Positions 51,301 to 60,135 of a stretch of 64,000 bases of DNA are shown piece after piece (position 1 is the stretch's first letter; every line of letters starts with the position of its first letter). The stretch spans positions 43,400 to 107,399 of the forward strand of contig JAMLIN010000011.1 in assembly GCA_023954135.1 (NCBI GenBank), in the 5' to 3' direction. The position numbers and the translations under genes were made by a program. The stretch is from Burkholderiaceae bacterium (GTDB taxonomy: Bacteria; Pseudomonadota; Gammaproteobacteria; Burkholderiales; Burkholderiaceae_E). The notes beneath the pieces are model-generated. The model did not search any database and was not told where the DNA came from. It saw nothing but the letters and a program-made list of their open reading frames with translations.

Positions 51301-51984
51301 ATGCAATCGACAGCCGAATCCGCCGATCACCAGCCTCGCACCAACGCCCAGTTGCGCGAGGAGGCGACCGCGAGGATGATCGAGACGGCGATCCGGCTGA
51401 TCGCGGAGAAGGGGGCCGCCAGGCTTCCCCTGGTCGACGTCGGCCGGGAGGCCGGTTACAGCCACTCGCTGCCGACCTACTATTTCAAGACCAAGACGCG
51501 CCTGGTGGTCGAGGTCTACCGCCACCTCGTGCTGTCGTTCCAGTCGCGCTCGCGCGCCTGGATCAAGGCGCGCTTCCCGGGCCGGGTGCGCTCCGGGATG
51601 GAGAATCTCGAGGCGATAGTGCGTGCCTATCTCGGGCTGGCGGGCCAGAACTCGACCCGGCCGCGGGCGATGCACCTGATGTGGGCCGAGTCCTTCTCGT
51701 CGGTGCCCGAGCTTCGCGAAGAAGTGCGGGCGCTCAATGCCCGTTCCCTCGCGGGGATCGCGGAGCAGCTTCACGCCGGCATCCGGCGCGGCGAGATCGA
51801 CCCGGACATCGACGTCGAATCGCTCGCGATCGCGATTCTCGGCCTGCTCCGGGGCGCGACCGCCCAGTACCTGCTCGAGCCCGAGACGGTCGACATCGAG
51901 CGTCTTTCGAACACCATCGTCGCGATGCTGCGCGGCGGCATCACCACCCGGCAGCCGGTATCGGCTCCCACGGAGACATCATGA
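51301..51984 (+). CDS. TetR/AcrR-family regulator
   Basis: 227 aa. HTH seen in ATARMIETAIRLIAEKGAAR and LVDVGREAGYSHSLPTYYFK, followed by an all-helical ligand domain. Placed between the ABC importer and the flavoprotein genes, within the plus arm of the divergent regulon. It is the only regulator in 37-56 kb, so it likely binds the paired palindromes at 43.9-44.0 kb. The stop overlaps the next start by 4 nt. Ligand probably a CoA ester or the acid (inference). Confidence 0.92.
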   Translation: MQSTAESADHQPRTNAQLREEATARMIETAIRLIAEKGAARLPLVDVGREAGYSHSLPTYYFKTKTRLVVEVYRHLVLSFQSRSRAWIKARFPGRVRSGMENLEAIVRAYLGLAGQNSTRPRAMHLMWAESFSSVPELREEVRALNARSLAGIAEQLHAGIRRGEIDPDIDVESLAIAILGLLRGATAQYLLEPETVDIERLSNTIVAMLRGGITTRQPVSAPTETS

Positions 51985-52973
51985 GCCTTCCTTCCTCGAT
52001 CGGTTCGCGGCTCGCGTTGCCGCTGATCGCCGCTCCCATGCTGCGGGTCTCGGGCCCCGACCTGGTCTCGGCCGCCTGCCGCGCCGGGGTGATCGGTGCG
52101 TTCCCGACGGTCAATGCCCGTTCCACCGAGGAGCTCGATGCCTGGCTCGTGCGCGTCGCCGAGGACTGCGCCCGTGTCGACGGGCCGACGGCGCCGGTGT
52201 GCCCGAACATCATCATGCGGCGCGACCCGGAGATGCTCGCCGGGGACGTCGCGGTGCTGGCGAAGCACCGGGTCAGCCTGGTGATCGCCAGCGTCGGCTC
52301 GCCCAAGGCCATCGTGGAGCCGCTGCACGACGTCGGCTGCCTCGTCTTCGCCGACGTGGCGTCGATGCGCCATGCCGAGAAGGCGCTCGAGGCCGGTGCC
52401 GACGGGCTCGTGCTGCTGTCGGCGGGCGCCGGCGGGCAGACCGGCTGGGTGAACGGGATCGCGTTCATCCGGGCGGTGCGGGCGATGTTCGGCGGCCCGC
52501 TGGTGCTCTCGGGCGGCATGTCGGACGGCGCCGCCCTGTGGGCGGCCGAGGTCGCGGGTTGCGACCTCGCGATGATGGGCACGCCCTTCATCGCCACCAC
52601 CGAGAGCATGGCGGCGGACCGCTACAAGGCGATGCTGGTCGAGAGCCGGCTCGACGACGTGATGATGACGCAGGCATTCACCGGCCTGGACGCCAACATG
52701 CTCAAGCCGTCGATCGTCGCCGCCGGGCTGGACCCCGTGCAGCTCGCGGGCAAGGTATCGCCCGAGCAGGCGCGTGAGCTCTACGGCGAGCATGCGAAGA
52801 CCGCGCGATCCGGGCCGAAGCGCTGGGTCGACATCTGGAGCGCCGGCCATACCGTCTCGGGCGTCGATGCGGTCCGGCCCGCGGCGGAGCTGATCGACCG
52901 GATCGCGACCGAGTACCGGGAAGCGCGCCGCGGTACCGCGCGGATGCTGGCGGCGGCCGGCATCACGGCCTGA
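51981..52973 (+). CDS. Nitronate monooxygenase-family flavoprotein (A)
   Basis: 330 aa FMN TIM-barrel. Seen: LALPLIAAPMLRVSGPDLVS, FADVASMRHAEKALEAGADG, LSAGAGGQTGWVNGIAFIRA and LVLSGGMSDGAALWAAEVAG. The catalytic His of true nitronate monooxygenases (AGGHxG) is replaced by Gln (AGGQTG), so the activity may be an NAD(P)H-dependent flavin/quinone or enoyl reductase instead. The first of two tandem paralogues. Confidence 0.88.
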   Translation: MSLPSSIGSRLALPLIAAPMLRVSGPDLVSAACRAGVIGAFPTVNARSTEELDAWLVRVAEDCARVDGPTAPVCPNIIMRRDPEMLAGDVAVLAKHRVSLVIASVGSPKAIVEPLHDVGCLVFADVASMRHAEKALEAGADGLVLLSAGAGGQTGWVNGIAFIRAVRAMFGGPLVLSGGMSDGAALWAAEVAGCDLAMMGTPFIATTESMAADRYKAMLVESRLDDVMMTQAFTGLDANMLKPSIVAAGLDPVQLAGKVSPEQARELYGEHAKTARSGPKRWVDIWSAGHTVSGVDAVRPAAELIDRIATEYREARRGTARMLAAAGITA

Positions 52974-52992
52974 GGATCGGGACCATACACAT

Positions 52993-54030
52993 ATGTCGCC
53001 ACCGCTCGTTCGCAACCGGATCACCGCGCTCTTCGGCATCGACCATCCCGTCCTGCTCGGCGGGATGCATCACCTGGGCCGCTCGGGCCTGGTGGCGGCG
53101 GTTGTCAGGGCGGGCGCCATGGGATTCATCACGCCGCGCTCCTTCGATTCCCTCGATGAATACCGGGAGGATCTCCGGCGCTGCCACCGGCTTACGCACG
53201 AACGGCCCTTCGGGGTCAACCTGACGATCTCGCGCCGGCCCGGCTTCAACGCCGACGTACCGGCCTGGATCGACATCGCTCTCGAGGAAGGGGTGCGGCA
53301 TTTCGAGAGCGCGGGGACGTCGCCCGAGGAGATCATCGGCCCGATCCACGCCGGGGGCGGCATCCTGCTGCACAAGTGCCCGAGCGTGCGGCATGCGCTT
53401 ACCGCCGAGCGGCTCGGGGTCGACGCCGTCGGTCTCGTCGGCCTGGAGGAGGGCGGGCATCCGGGCTCCAACCAGCTCTCGGCCTTCGTCAACGGCGCGG
53501 TCGCGCTGCAGCGCCTGCGGATTCCGCTGGTGATCGGCGGCGGCATCGGCTGCGGCGCCCAGATCGTGGCCGCCCTGGCGATGGGGGCGGAGGGCGTCGT
53601 GATGGGCAGCCGCTTCATGGTGGCGACCGAGGTCGAGGTCCATGAAGCGCTCAAGCAGCGCATCGTGTCCCTGGACGAGCATTGCTCGATCTCGATCCTC
53701 GGTACCCTGAACGATACGTGGCGGGTCATGGCCAACGAGACGGCGCGCGAGGTCCAGCGCATGGAGGCCGCAGGGGCGCGCAGTCATCGCGAGTTCGGCG
53801 ACCTGATCCTTTCGTCGCGTACGCGCGAGCGGGTCTATCGCGGCGGCGATGTCGAGGGCGGCATCGTCTCGCTCGGCCCGGCGGGCGGCTTCGCCGATGC
53901 GATCGAATCGGCCAGCACGATCGTCGAGCGGCTGATGGAAGAGGCGCACGAAGCGGCATCCCGGTTCATGGGGTCCATGGACTTCGCCGATCGACCTGTC
54001 GCCCCGATGGCCGGGACCGGTACGGGGTGA
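52993..54030 (+). CDS. Nitronate monooxygenase-family flavoprotein (B)
   Basis: 345 aa. Seen: ITALFGIDHPVLLGGMHHLG, VDAVGLVGLEEGGHPGSNQL with the family His (GGHPG) and IGGGIGCGAQIVAALAMGAE, VVMGSRFMVATE. Unlike protein A it keeps the His. Its 3' end overlaps the racemase-like gene (GTGA). Possible roles include nitronate oxidation or 2-enoyl reduction; the CoA-ester context makes an acyl-chain reductase or oxidase plausible. Confidence 0.9.
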   Translation: MSPPLVRNRITALFGIDHPVLLGGMHHLGRSGLVAAVVRAGAMGFITPRSFDSLDEYREDLRRCHRLTHERPFGVNLTISRRPGFNADVPAWIDIALEEGVRHFESAGTSPEEIIGPIHAGGGILLHKCPSVRHALTAERLGVDAVGLVGLEEGGHPGSNQLSAFVNGAVALQRLRIPLVIGGGIGCGAQIVAALAMGAEGVVMGSRFMVATEVEVHEALKQRIVSLDEHCSISILGTLNDTWRVMANETAREVQRMEAAGARSHREFGDLILSSRTRERVYRGGDVEGGIVSLGPAGGFADAIESASTIVERLMEEAHEAASRFMGSMDFADRPVAPMAGTGTG

Positions 54031-55163
54031 GCGCGGGGGTCCTGAAGGGCGTCCGGATTCTCGAGATCGCGGGGATAGGCCCGGGGCCTTTCTGCGCAAT
54101 GCTGCTCGCCGACCTGGGCGCCGAGGTGATCAGCATCGAGCGTCCCGCGGCAGCGGCCCGCAACCGTGCCACGCAGATCACCCAGCGCGGCAAGAAGTCC
54201 GTCGTCCTCGACCTCAAGCAGCCCGAAGCCGTCGATGCCGTGCTGCGCCTTGCCGGGAACGCGGATGCGCTCATCGAGGGCATGCGGCCCGGCGTTGCCG
54301 AGCGACTGGGGATCGGGCCCGATGCCTGCCTCGCGCGCAATCCGGCGCTCGTCTACGGTCGCATGACCGGCTGGGGACAGCAGGGGCCGCTCGCGCAGGC
54401 CGCCGGGCACGACAGCAACTACACCGCGCTCGCCGGGGCGCTGTGGTTCGCCAGCCCCCCGGGGCAGCCGCCGGTTGCGCCCTCGACCCTGCTCGGCGAC
54501 GTCGGCGGCGGCGCCCTCTACCTGGCGCTCGGCATCGTGGCCGGGGTGCTGCGCGCCCGGACGGACGGACGCGGCCAGGTCGTCGATGCCGCGATCGTCG
54601 ATGGCGCGGCCCACATGATGAACCTGCTGCTCGGGATGATCGCCGCAAGGGGCACCGGCTTCGAGCGTGGCGCCGGATTCGAGGCATCCCACTGGGCGGC
54701 CCGGTCCTATCGCTGCGCGGACGGGCAGTGGATCAATCTCGCATCGCTCGAACCGCAGTTCTACGCCGAGCTCGTCCGGCGCTTCGGCCTGGCCGACGAC
54801 CCGGCGTTCGCCGCGGGCCATATGGACCGGGAAGCCTGGCCGGGGCTCACCGAGCGACTTGCCGTCCTCTTCGCCGGGCATGATCGTGCCCATTGGTGCG
54901 CGATCCTCGAGGGCAGCGATGCCTGCTTCGCGCCGGTGCTGAGCCCTCCCCAGGCGGCGCAGCATCCTCACATGATGGCCCGCGGCGTCTATTCGACGAT
55001 CGACGGCGTGTTGCAGGCGAACCCGGCGCCACGCTTTTCGGCGACGCCGTCGCGTCCCCTGCGGAGCATCTCCGCCCGCGGTGCGCACACGCGGGAAGTG
55101 CTGGCCGAAGCCGGCCTCGACCCGGGCGCCATCGACCGGCTGGCAGCCCGCGCCGGCGCCTGA
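54027..55163 (+). CDS. Alpha-methylacyl-CoA racemase-like (CaiB/BaiF family)
   Basis: 378 aa. Two racemase catalytic residues appear in place: His in QAAGHDSNYTALAGALWFAS (about 128) and Asp in STLLGDVGGGALYLALGI (about 158), matching the His126/Asp156 pair of the mycobacterial racemase. Known: it epimerises 2-methylacyl-CoA made from isoprenoid or sterol side chains so that beta-oxidation can proceed. GTG at 54027 overlaps the flavoprotein stop (GTGA). A type III CoA transferase is the alternative, but the HD..D pattern favours racemase. It supports a branched/terpenoid substrate for this cluster. Confidence 0.85.
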   Translation: MSAGVLKGVRILEIAGIGPGPFCAMLLADLGAEVISIERPAAAARNRATQITQRGKKSVVLDLKQPEAVDAVLRLAGNADALIEGMRPGVAERLGIGPDACLARNPALVYGRMTGWGQQGPLAQAAGHDSNYTALAGALWFASPPGQPPVAPSTLLGDVGGGALYLALGIVAGVLRARTDGRGQVVDAAIVDGAAHMMNLLLGMIAARGTGFERGAGFEASHWAARSYRCADGQWINLASLEPQFYAELVRRFGLADDPAFAAGHMDREAWPGLTERLAVLFAGHDRAHWCAILEGSDACFAPVLSPPQAAQHPHMMARGVYSTIDGVLQANPAPRFSATPSRPLRSISARGAHTREVLAEAGLDPGAIDRLAARAGA

Positions 55164-55232
55164 TCGTTCCCCTTTCCGTCGGTGCCATGGCGCAGCGCGA
55201 GCGGCCGGCGCCGACCTGCCCCACAATGCCGG

Positions 55233-56477
55233 ATGCCCTCGCCGACCCCGATCGATCCGGATACCGCCGGCGCACCGGTGCCGGTGCTCGCCATCATCGC
55301 GCTTTCGCTCGCGGCGCTCGCCAATGGCGTCGCGCTGCGCATCACCGATGCCCTGCTGCCGCGCCTGGCCACCGAATTCTCGATCACCCTGGGAGAGGCC
55401 TCGCAGGTGGTCACGATGTTCGCGATCGCGTACGGCTTCGCCCAGCTGCTGTTCGGTCCGCTCGGCGATCGTTTCGGCAAGTACCGGGTCATCGCCTGGG
55501 CGTGCGCCGCATCCGCGCTGACCTCGATGCTGTGCGGACTCGCGCCCGGCTATGGTGGCCTGCTCGTCGCCCGCCTGCTCGCCGGCGCCACCGCCGCGGC
55601 GGTGATCCCGCTCGCGATGGCCTGGATCGGCGATGTCGTGCCCTACGAGCAGCGCCAGCCGGTGCTCGCCCGATTCCTGATCGGGCAGATCAGCGGCTTC
55701 GCGCTCGGCATCTGGGCCGGCGGCTTCGCCGCTGACCATCTCGACTGGCGTACGCCGTTCCTGGTGCTCGGCGCCTTCTTCCTGCTGATGGCGCTGGTGC
55801 TCGGCCATGTGCAACGCCGGCTGCCTGCGTCGGCGCTGCGCCGGGCACCGCGCGACGGCTCGCGGCGGTCGTCGACCATCGATGAGTTCCGGGCGGTGCT
55901 GGCCTCGCGCTGGGGGCGCATCGTGCTGCTGGCGGTCTTCCTCGAGGGCGGCAGCCTGTATGGCGTGCTGCCTTTCGTCGCCGCGCACTTGCATGAGCGA
56001 TTCAGCCTGTCCTTGTCGAACTCCGGGGCGCTGGTGATGGTGTTCGCCGCTGGGGGCATCGTCTACGCCTTCGGCGCGAAGCGGCTCGTGCAGAATTTGA
56101 GCGAGCCGGCGATGATCCGCAGCGGAGCGATCCTAATGGCAACCTCCCTTGCACTGACTGCGTTCGCGCAGGCTTGGTGGTGGGTATTGCCCGCCTGCAT
56201 CGTGATGGGTTTCGGCTACTACATGATGCACAACACGCTGCAGGTGCAGGCGACCCAGATGGCCCCCGAGCGGCGTGGCGCTGCAGTCGCCGCTTTCGCC
56301 GGTTCATTCTTCCTCGGTCAGTCGGCTGGCGTGGCGCTGGCCGGCCTTCGGGTGGAGTCCGTTGGAACTGCCGGGATACTGGTCACCGGCGCCGTCGCGG
56401 TCGCATTCTGCGCCTGGAACTTCAATCGGCAACGCCGTCCGCTGTTGGCGGCCGCTCCACTACCGCCGTCAACTTGA
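55233..56477 (+). CDS. MFS transporter whose 3' end appears chimeric
   Basis: 414 aa, 12-helix MFS permease. Seen: TMFAIAYGFAQLLFGPLGDR (motif A), FGYYMMHNTLQVQATQMAPE. ATG 55233 fits better than the upstream ATG at 55182. From about 56090 the sequence becomes more A+T-rich, and the last 110 bp or so recur, diverged but in frame, at 63.88-63.99 kb with an exact 31-bp repeat. This suggests that the resident gene's 3' end was replaced during acquisition of the downstream operon. The product remains complete. Likely exporter or importer of a pathway acid. Confidence 0.85.
   Translation: MPSPTPIDPDTAGAPVPVLAIIALSLAALANGVALRITDALLPRLATEFSITLGEASQVVTMFAIAYGFAQLLFGPLGDRFGKYRVIAWACAASALTSMLCGLAPGYGGLLVARLLAGATAAAVIPLAMAWIGDVVPYEQRQPVLARFLIGQISGFALGIWAGGFAADHLDWRTPFLVLGAFFLLMALVLGHVQRRLPASALRRAPRDGSRRSSTIDEFRAVLASRWGRIVLLAVFLEGGSLYGVLPFVAAHLHERFSLSLSNSGALVMVFAAGGIVYAFGAKRLVQNLSEPAMIRSGAILMATSLALTAFAQAWWWVLPACIVMGFGYYMMHNTLQVQATQMAPERRGAAVAAFAGSFFLGQSAGVALAGLRVESVGTAGILVTGAVAVAFCAWNFNRQRRPLLAAAPLPPST
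56407..56437. repeat. 31-bp direct repeat, left copy (MFS 3' end)
   Basis: The segment coding for CAWNFNRQRR in the MFS gene is identical over 31 bases to 63916-63946. The two copies flank the TctCBA/cyclase operon. Flanking sequence is diverged. Confidence 0.85.
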
Positions 56478-56506
56478 GCGCGGTGCCGATGGGCGCACAT
56501 TCGGAT

Positions 56507-58009
56507 TCACTCCTCGACGAATGCTTCATCACGCCTCTTCCGAAAGTATGGGAGGGCGACCAGTATCAGGAGGAGTGCGGCTGCCACCAGCAGCCACATC
56601 GAAAGGGGTCGAGTGACGAAGGTGCTGAAATCCCCCTGCGAGAGCAACAGCGCCCGACGGAAGTTCTCCTCCATCATGGGCCCGAGAACCAATCCCAGAA
56701 GTAACGGCGCTCCTTCGCACCCCAGCTTGTTCCAGAGATATCCAAGAAAGCCGAAGGCCGCGGTCATGTAAACATAGAATATATTATTCTCGAGCGTATA
56801 CACGCCGATTACACAGAACACCAGGATCGCGGGAAACAGTATCTGGTACGGTATGTTCAGAAGCTTGACCCACAGGCCTACCAACGGCAGGTTGAGCACA
56901 AGCAGCATCAAATTCCCGATCCACATCGATACAATCAATCCCCAAAAAAGGTCGGGATGATTGCTCATGACCTGTGGCCCTGGTTGAATATTGTGAATCA
57001 TCATCGCGCCGAGCATCAACGCGGTTACCGCGTTGCCGGGGAGGCCGAGCGTCAGAAGCGGGATGAACGCCGTCTGTGAGCCTGCATTGTTGGCGGACTC
57101 CGGACCGGCCAAGCCCGCAGGGTGGCCCTGGCCGAAACGTTCCGGCTGCTTTGAGATCTTCTTCTCGAGTGCATAGGAGGCGAAGGACGACAGTACCGCG
57201 CCTCCGCCAGGGAGAATTCCCAGAAGGGAGCCGATTCCGGTGCCTCGTACCACGGCGGGCCACGCTTCCTTGAACTCTTTCTTGTTCGGATACAGGGATC
57301 CGATCCTGGAGACTACTTCTGCGCGCTTGTCGCGCAACTCCAGGTTCTTCATGATCTCGGCGAACCCGAAGACTCCTATGGCGACGACCGCGAAGTCGAT
57401 GCCGTCCTGAAGCTCCAGGATGCCGAAATCGAATCGTGCGACACCGGAATTTATATCCATCCCGACAAGCCCGAACAACAAGCCGAGCAGGATCATGCAG
57501 ATTGCCTTGATAAGCGATCCGGATGCGAGAACGACTGCGCCGATCAATCCGAGAATCATCAGTGAAAAATACTCGGCGGATCCGAATTCGAAAGCGAGCT
57601 CCGTCAGCAATGGCGCAAATCCCGCGATGATGCCGGTGGCAACCGATCCGGCAAAGAAGGATCCCAATGCCGCGATCGCAAGCGCAGCTCCCGCACGTCC
57701 GTTTTGCGCCATCTTGTGCCCATCGAGCACGGTTACCACTGCCGCTGTCTCTCCCGGCAATGCCATCAGGATGGCGGTGGTCGACCCTCCGTAAGCAGCC
57801 CCGTAGTAGATTCCCGCGAGCATTATCAACCCGACCACCGGCGGCAATACATAGGTAATGGGCAGCAGCATGGCGATCGTCGGTATCGGCCCGATGCCAG
57901 GCAGTATTCCAATTACGGTGCCCAGCAGGCAGCCGAGAAGGCAGTAGGCCAGTGCCTGCACGGATAAAACCACATCAAAGCCGAGCAAGAGGTTGTTGAT
58001 CATTTCCAT
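56507..58009 (-). CDS. tctA: TctA, large membrane subunit of a tripartite tricarboxylate transporter
   Basis: 500 aa, about 11-12 helices. Seen: GCLLGTVIGILPGIGPIPTI, IYYGAAYGGSTTAILMALPG, the two TctA G/P-rich signatures, and FFAGSVATGIIAGFAPLLTE. Secondary transporter (cation-driven) that works with TctB and a periplasmic TctC. ATG 58009 (MEMINN) is chosen; ATG 58003 is also possible. Last gene of the minus-strand operon and separated by about 510 bp from tctB, an unusual gap. Base composition is lower in G+C than the rest of the window. Confidence 0.94.
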   Translation of the reverse strand: MEMINNLLLGFDVVLSVQALAYCLLGCLLGTVIGILPGIGPIPTIAMLLPITYVLPPVVGLIMLAGIYYGAAYGGSTTAILMALPGETAAVVTVLDGHKMAQNGRAGAALAIAALGSFFAGSVATGIIAGFAPLLTELAFEFGSAEYFSLMILGLIGAVVLASGSLIKAICMILLGLLFGLVGMDINSGVARFDFGILELQDGIDFAVVAIGVFGFAEIMKNLELRDKRAEVVSRIGSLYPNKKEFKEAWPAVVRGTGIGSLLGILPGGGAVLSSFASYALEKKISKQPERFGQGHPAGLAGPESANNAGSQTAFIPLLTLGLPGNAVTALMLGAMMIHNIQPGPQVMSNHPDLFWGLIVSMWIGNLMLLVLNLPLVGLWVKLLNIPYQILFPAILVFCVIGVYTLENNIFYVYMTAAFGFLGYLWNKLGCEGAPLLLGLVLGPMMEENFRRALLLSQGDFSTFVTRPLSMWLLVAAALLLILVALPYFRKRRDEAFVEE

Positions 58010-58520
58010 CGCCAAGCACTCCAGAATCTGGTTCCGCGGCCCATGCGCTGATCTCGGAGACATTGCCAGCCTGGAAAGCCCGGTCGATGTCGATCCTGAT
58101 CGGTCGATACTCTTCGAATCCGCCGAGCGCCGCTGAGAATTTCAGTTCAAACCGACCCGGCTCGACTCGGTCTCCCTTCGCGAATACCGTGCCTCAGCCT
58201 ACCGGTCGTCGTCGACGCCGGCCGGTATTTCAGGTTCCGCTCGTTTGCCATGCTCATTCGATCGGTGTCGTAATGTCGGTGCGGCCTGTGGTCGCGAATA
58301 TCCGATGGCGCGTGCGGCGGTGATTGAATGTACGGGCGACCCACGGTGCGACATGAAATGCAGCGTGCCGATACCGTCTCCGTCACGGCCCGCAGGTTGC
58401 CGGCGCCGCTGTATCGGAGTTCCGGCTATTGTTCGTCCGCCGGATATCCGCCTTTCGTATCGGTTGGTTCGGTGCCATGGGTGCCGGCCATCGTCTCGGC
58501 GCGTTCGCAGATCGTCACCG
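58010..58520 (-). other. tctA-tctB gap: no clear gene, possible decayed coding remnant
   Basis: About 510 bp between tctB and tctA, which normally abut. On the minus strand one frame reads coding-like near the tctA end (FELKFSAALGGFEEYRPIRI, then DIDRAFQAGNVSEISAWAAE, about 57975-58190) but begins directly after a stop with no start codon, and a second short frame (MANERNLKYRPASTTTGRLR) ends at 58147. I do not recognise either. Possible frameshifted or truncated accessory gene, or spacer. Confidence 0.4.
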
Positions 58521-58982
58521 TCAGCTGCCCGCGAACAAGGACGGAGAAGGAAAGACGATGCCGAGCCCCTTCACGAAAACCAGCCATACGATACCGGCCA
58601 TGACGATGGCGTTCAGCACCGAAACTCGCCAGCTGAAGACATGGCTGGCCAGACTGCTCAAAACGACGAGCAGCCCGACCGCCACGATCACACCGACGAA
58701 ATCGAAAACCAGTCCGACCAGAATTACCGATCCGAGCACGAACAACACCACGCGCCAATCGATCCCCTCTACCGGGACGGAGTCGGAGCGTTTCGACAGG
58801 CTGGTCATGCAGATTGCAGACCCCATGACCGCCAGAACCGCTCCCAGCCAGAACGGGAAGTAGCCTGGCCCCATCCGAGCTGCCTCACCCATGTCATAAC
58901 GCGTTGCGCCGATGGAGAACCCGAGGCCGATGACGAAAAACATGATCCCCGACCAGAAGTTCTGCCAGTTTCTGATTTTCAT
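58521..58982 (-). CDS. tctB: TctB, small membrane subunit of the tripartite tricarboxylate transporter
   Basis: 153 aa, four hydrophobic segments: FWSGIMFFVIGLGFSIGATR, GPGYFPFWLGAVLAVMGSAI, VVLFVLGSVILVGLVFDFVG and a C-terminal pair. The GPGYFP motif is typical of TctB. Follows tctC by 71 nt on the same strand. Confidence 0.92.
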   Translation of the reverse strand: MKIRNWQNFWSGIMFFVIGLGFSIGATRYDMGEAARMGPGYFPFWLGAVLAVMGSAICMTSLSKRSDSVPVEGIDWRVVLFVLGSVILVGLVFDFVGVIVAVGLLVVLSSLASHVFSWRVSVLNAIVMAGIVWLVFVKGLGIVFPSPSLFAGS

Positions 58983-59053
58983 TCCGCCGCTCCGAAGTGC
59001 GAATCAAGTGCCCTCTTTGCACCTGTCTGCCGATGGTCCTGGTCTTCGATGCT

Positions 59054-60013
59054 CTAGCTGGGAGTTATGTTCTCGCTGCGAATGAGCTCGCCGAATCTGT
59101 CGTATTCGCTGCGCATGAACTTCTCGCAATCGAGGGGGTCGCTGGCTATCGGGGTGTACCCATTCGCAATCACCTGCTTTCTGACGGCTTCGTTCTCGAA
59201 CGCAGCCTTGATGGCCAACTGCCACCGCTTGCGCCATTCCATCGACAACCCGGGTGGCCCGAAGACCGCCTGCCAGCCTGTCATGTCGTATCCCGGGAAA
59301 ACGCTCGACAGCATCGGCACGTTCGGCAGGTTTGGCTCCTCCCAGATGCTGGAGACTGCGATCGCTCGGACGGATCCCGCTTTCACGTGGGAGATCGCTG
59401 TTCCCGCAGAATCGAAAAAGAAGTCGATTTGCCCGCCGATGACGTCCGTCATCGCCGCGGCCGACCCTTTGTACGGAACATGAATCATCTTGACTCCCAG
59501 GGCCTGCGCCAGGAATACACCGCAAAGATGAGAGTTCGAGCCCGTTCCCCAGGATCCATACGTCAGCGGCGTCTTGCTTTCCTTTGCTGCGCGGATGAAT
59601 TCCGAAAGATTCTGGGCCGCCATCCGCTTCCCGACGACGAGCACGTACTGCACCGAAATTAGCTGTGTAATCGCGGTCAGGCCCTTTAAGGGGTCGACTG
59701 CATTCTTGAGCAGATGGGGGTTCGCTACAACGTTGGGCCCCACCGACACGACGGTGCGGCCGTCCGGCGCGGCGCGGGATGCGTCCAAGGTTCCGATGTT
59801 GCCTGCTGCGCCAGCCTTGTTCTGTATCACGATCTTGAGACCCAGAGCTTCACTGGCCGCAGGGGCCAACAGGCGAGCCAGGGTATCCGACGGGCCGCCG
59901 GGAGTGGCCGCGACCACGTTGATGGCGACATCGGACGACTGTGCGCGTGCGGCCAGTGGCCCCATGGCCAGTGATCCTGCTACCGCTCCAAGAATGGCTT
60001 CACGTCGATTCAT
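59054..60013 (-). CDS. tctC: TctC/Bug-family periplasmic solute-binding protein
   Basis: 319 aa. N-terminal twin-Arg-bearing signal (MNRREAILGAVAGSLAMGPL, cleavage near ARA-Q, Sec or Tat). Bug signature: VVAATPGGPSDTLARLLAPA and VIQNKAGAAGNIGTLDASRA, with DGRTVVSVGPNVVANPHLLK. Bug proteins bind carboxylates through two water molecules in a Venus-flytrap cleft. Partner of TctAB. Upstream lies the cyclase gene after 122 nt. Confidence 0.94.
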   Translation of the reverse strand: MNRREAILGAVAGSLAMGPLAARAQSSDVAINVVAATPGGPSDTLARLLAPAASEALGLKIVIQNKAGAAGNIGTLDASRAAPDGRTVVSVGPNVVANPHLLKNAVDPLKGLTAITQLISVQYVLVVGKRMAAQNLSEFIRAAKESKTPLTYGSWGTGSNSHLCGVFLAQALGVKMIHVPYKGSAAAMTDVIGGQIDFFFDSAGTAISHVKAGSVRAIAVSSIWEEPNLPNVPMLSSVFPGYDMTGWQAVFGPPGLSMEWRKRWQLAIKAAFENEAVRKQVIANGYTPIASDPLDCEKFMRSEYDRFGELIRSENITPS

Positions 60014-60135
60014 GTTCTCCTCCTGCTTGTATGGCGCTCATCGGTCGCCGGAACTGTGATTCCGATACTCGATATTCGTTGGGGAGATCGTCGCCGGAGG
60101 GCGATCTCGCTCAGAGAAAAGCCCGCTGCTGCGGC

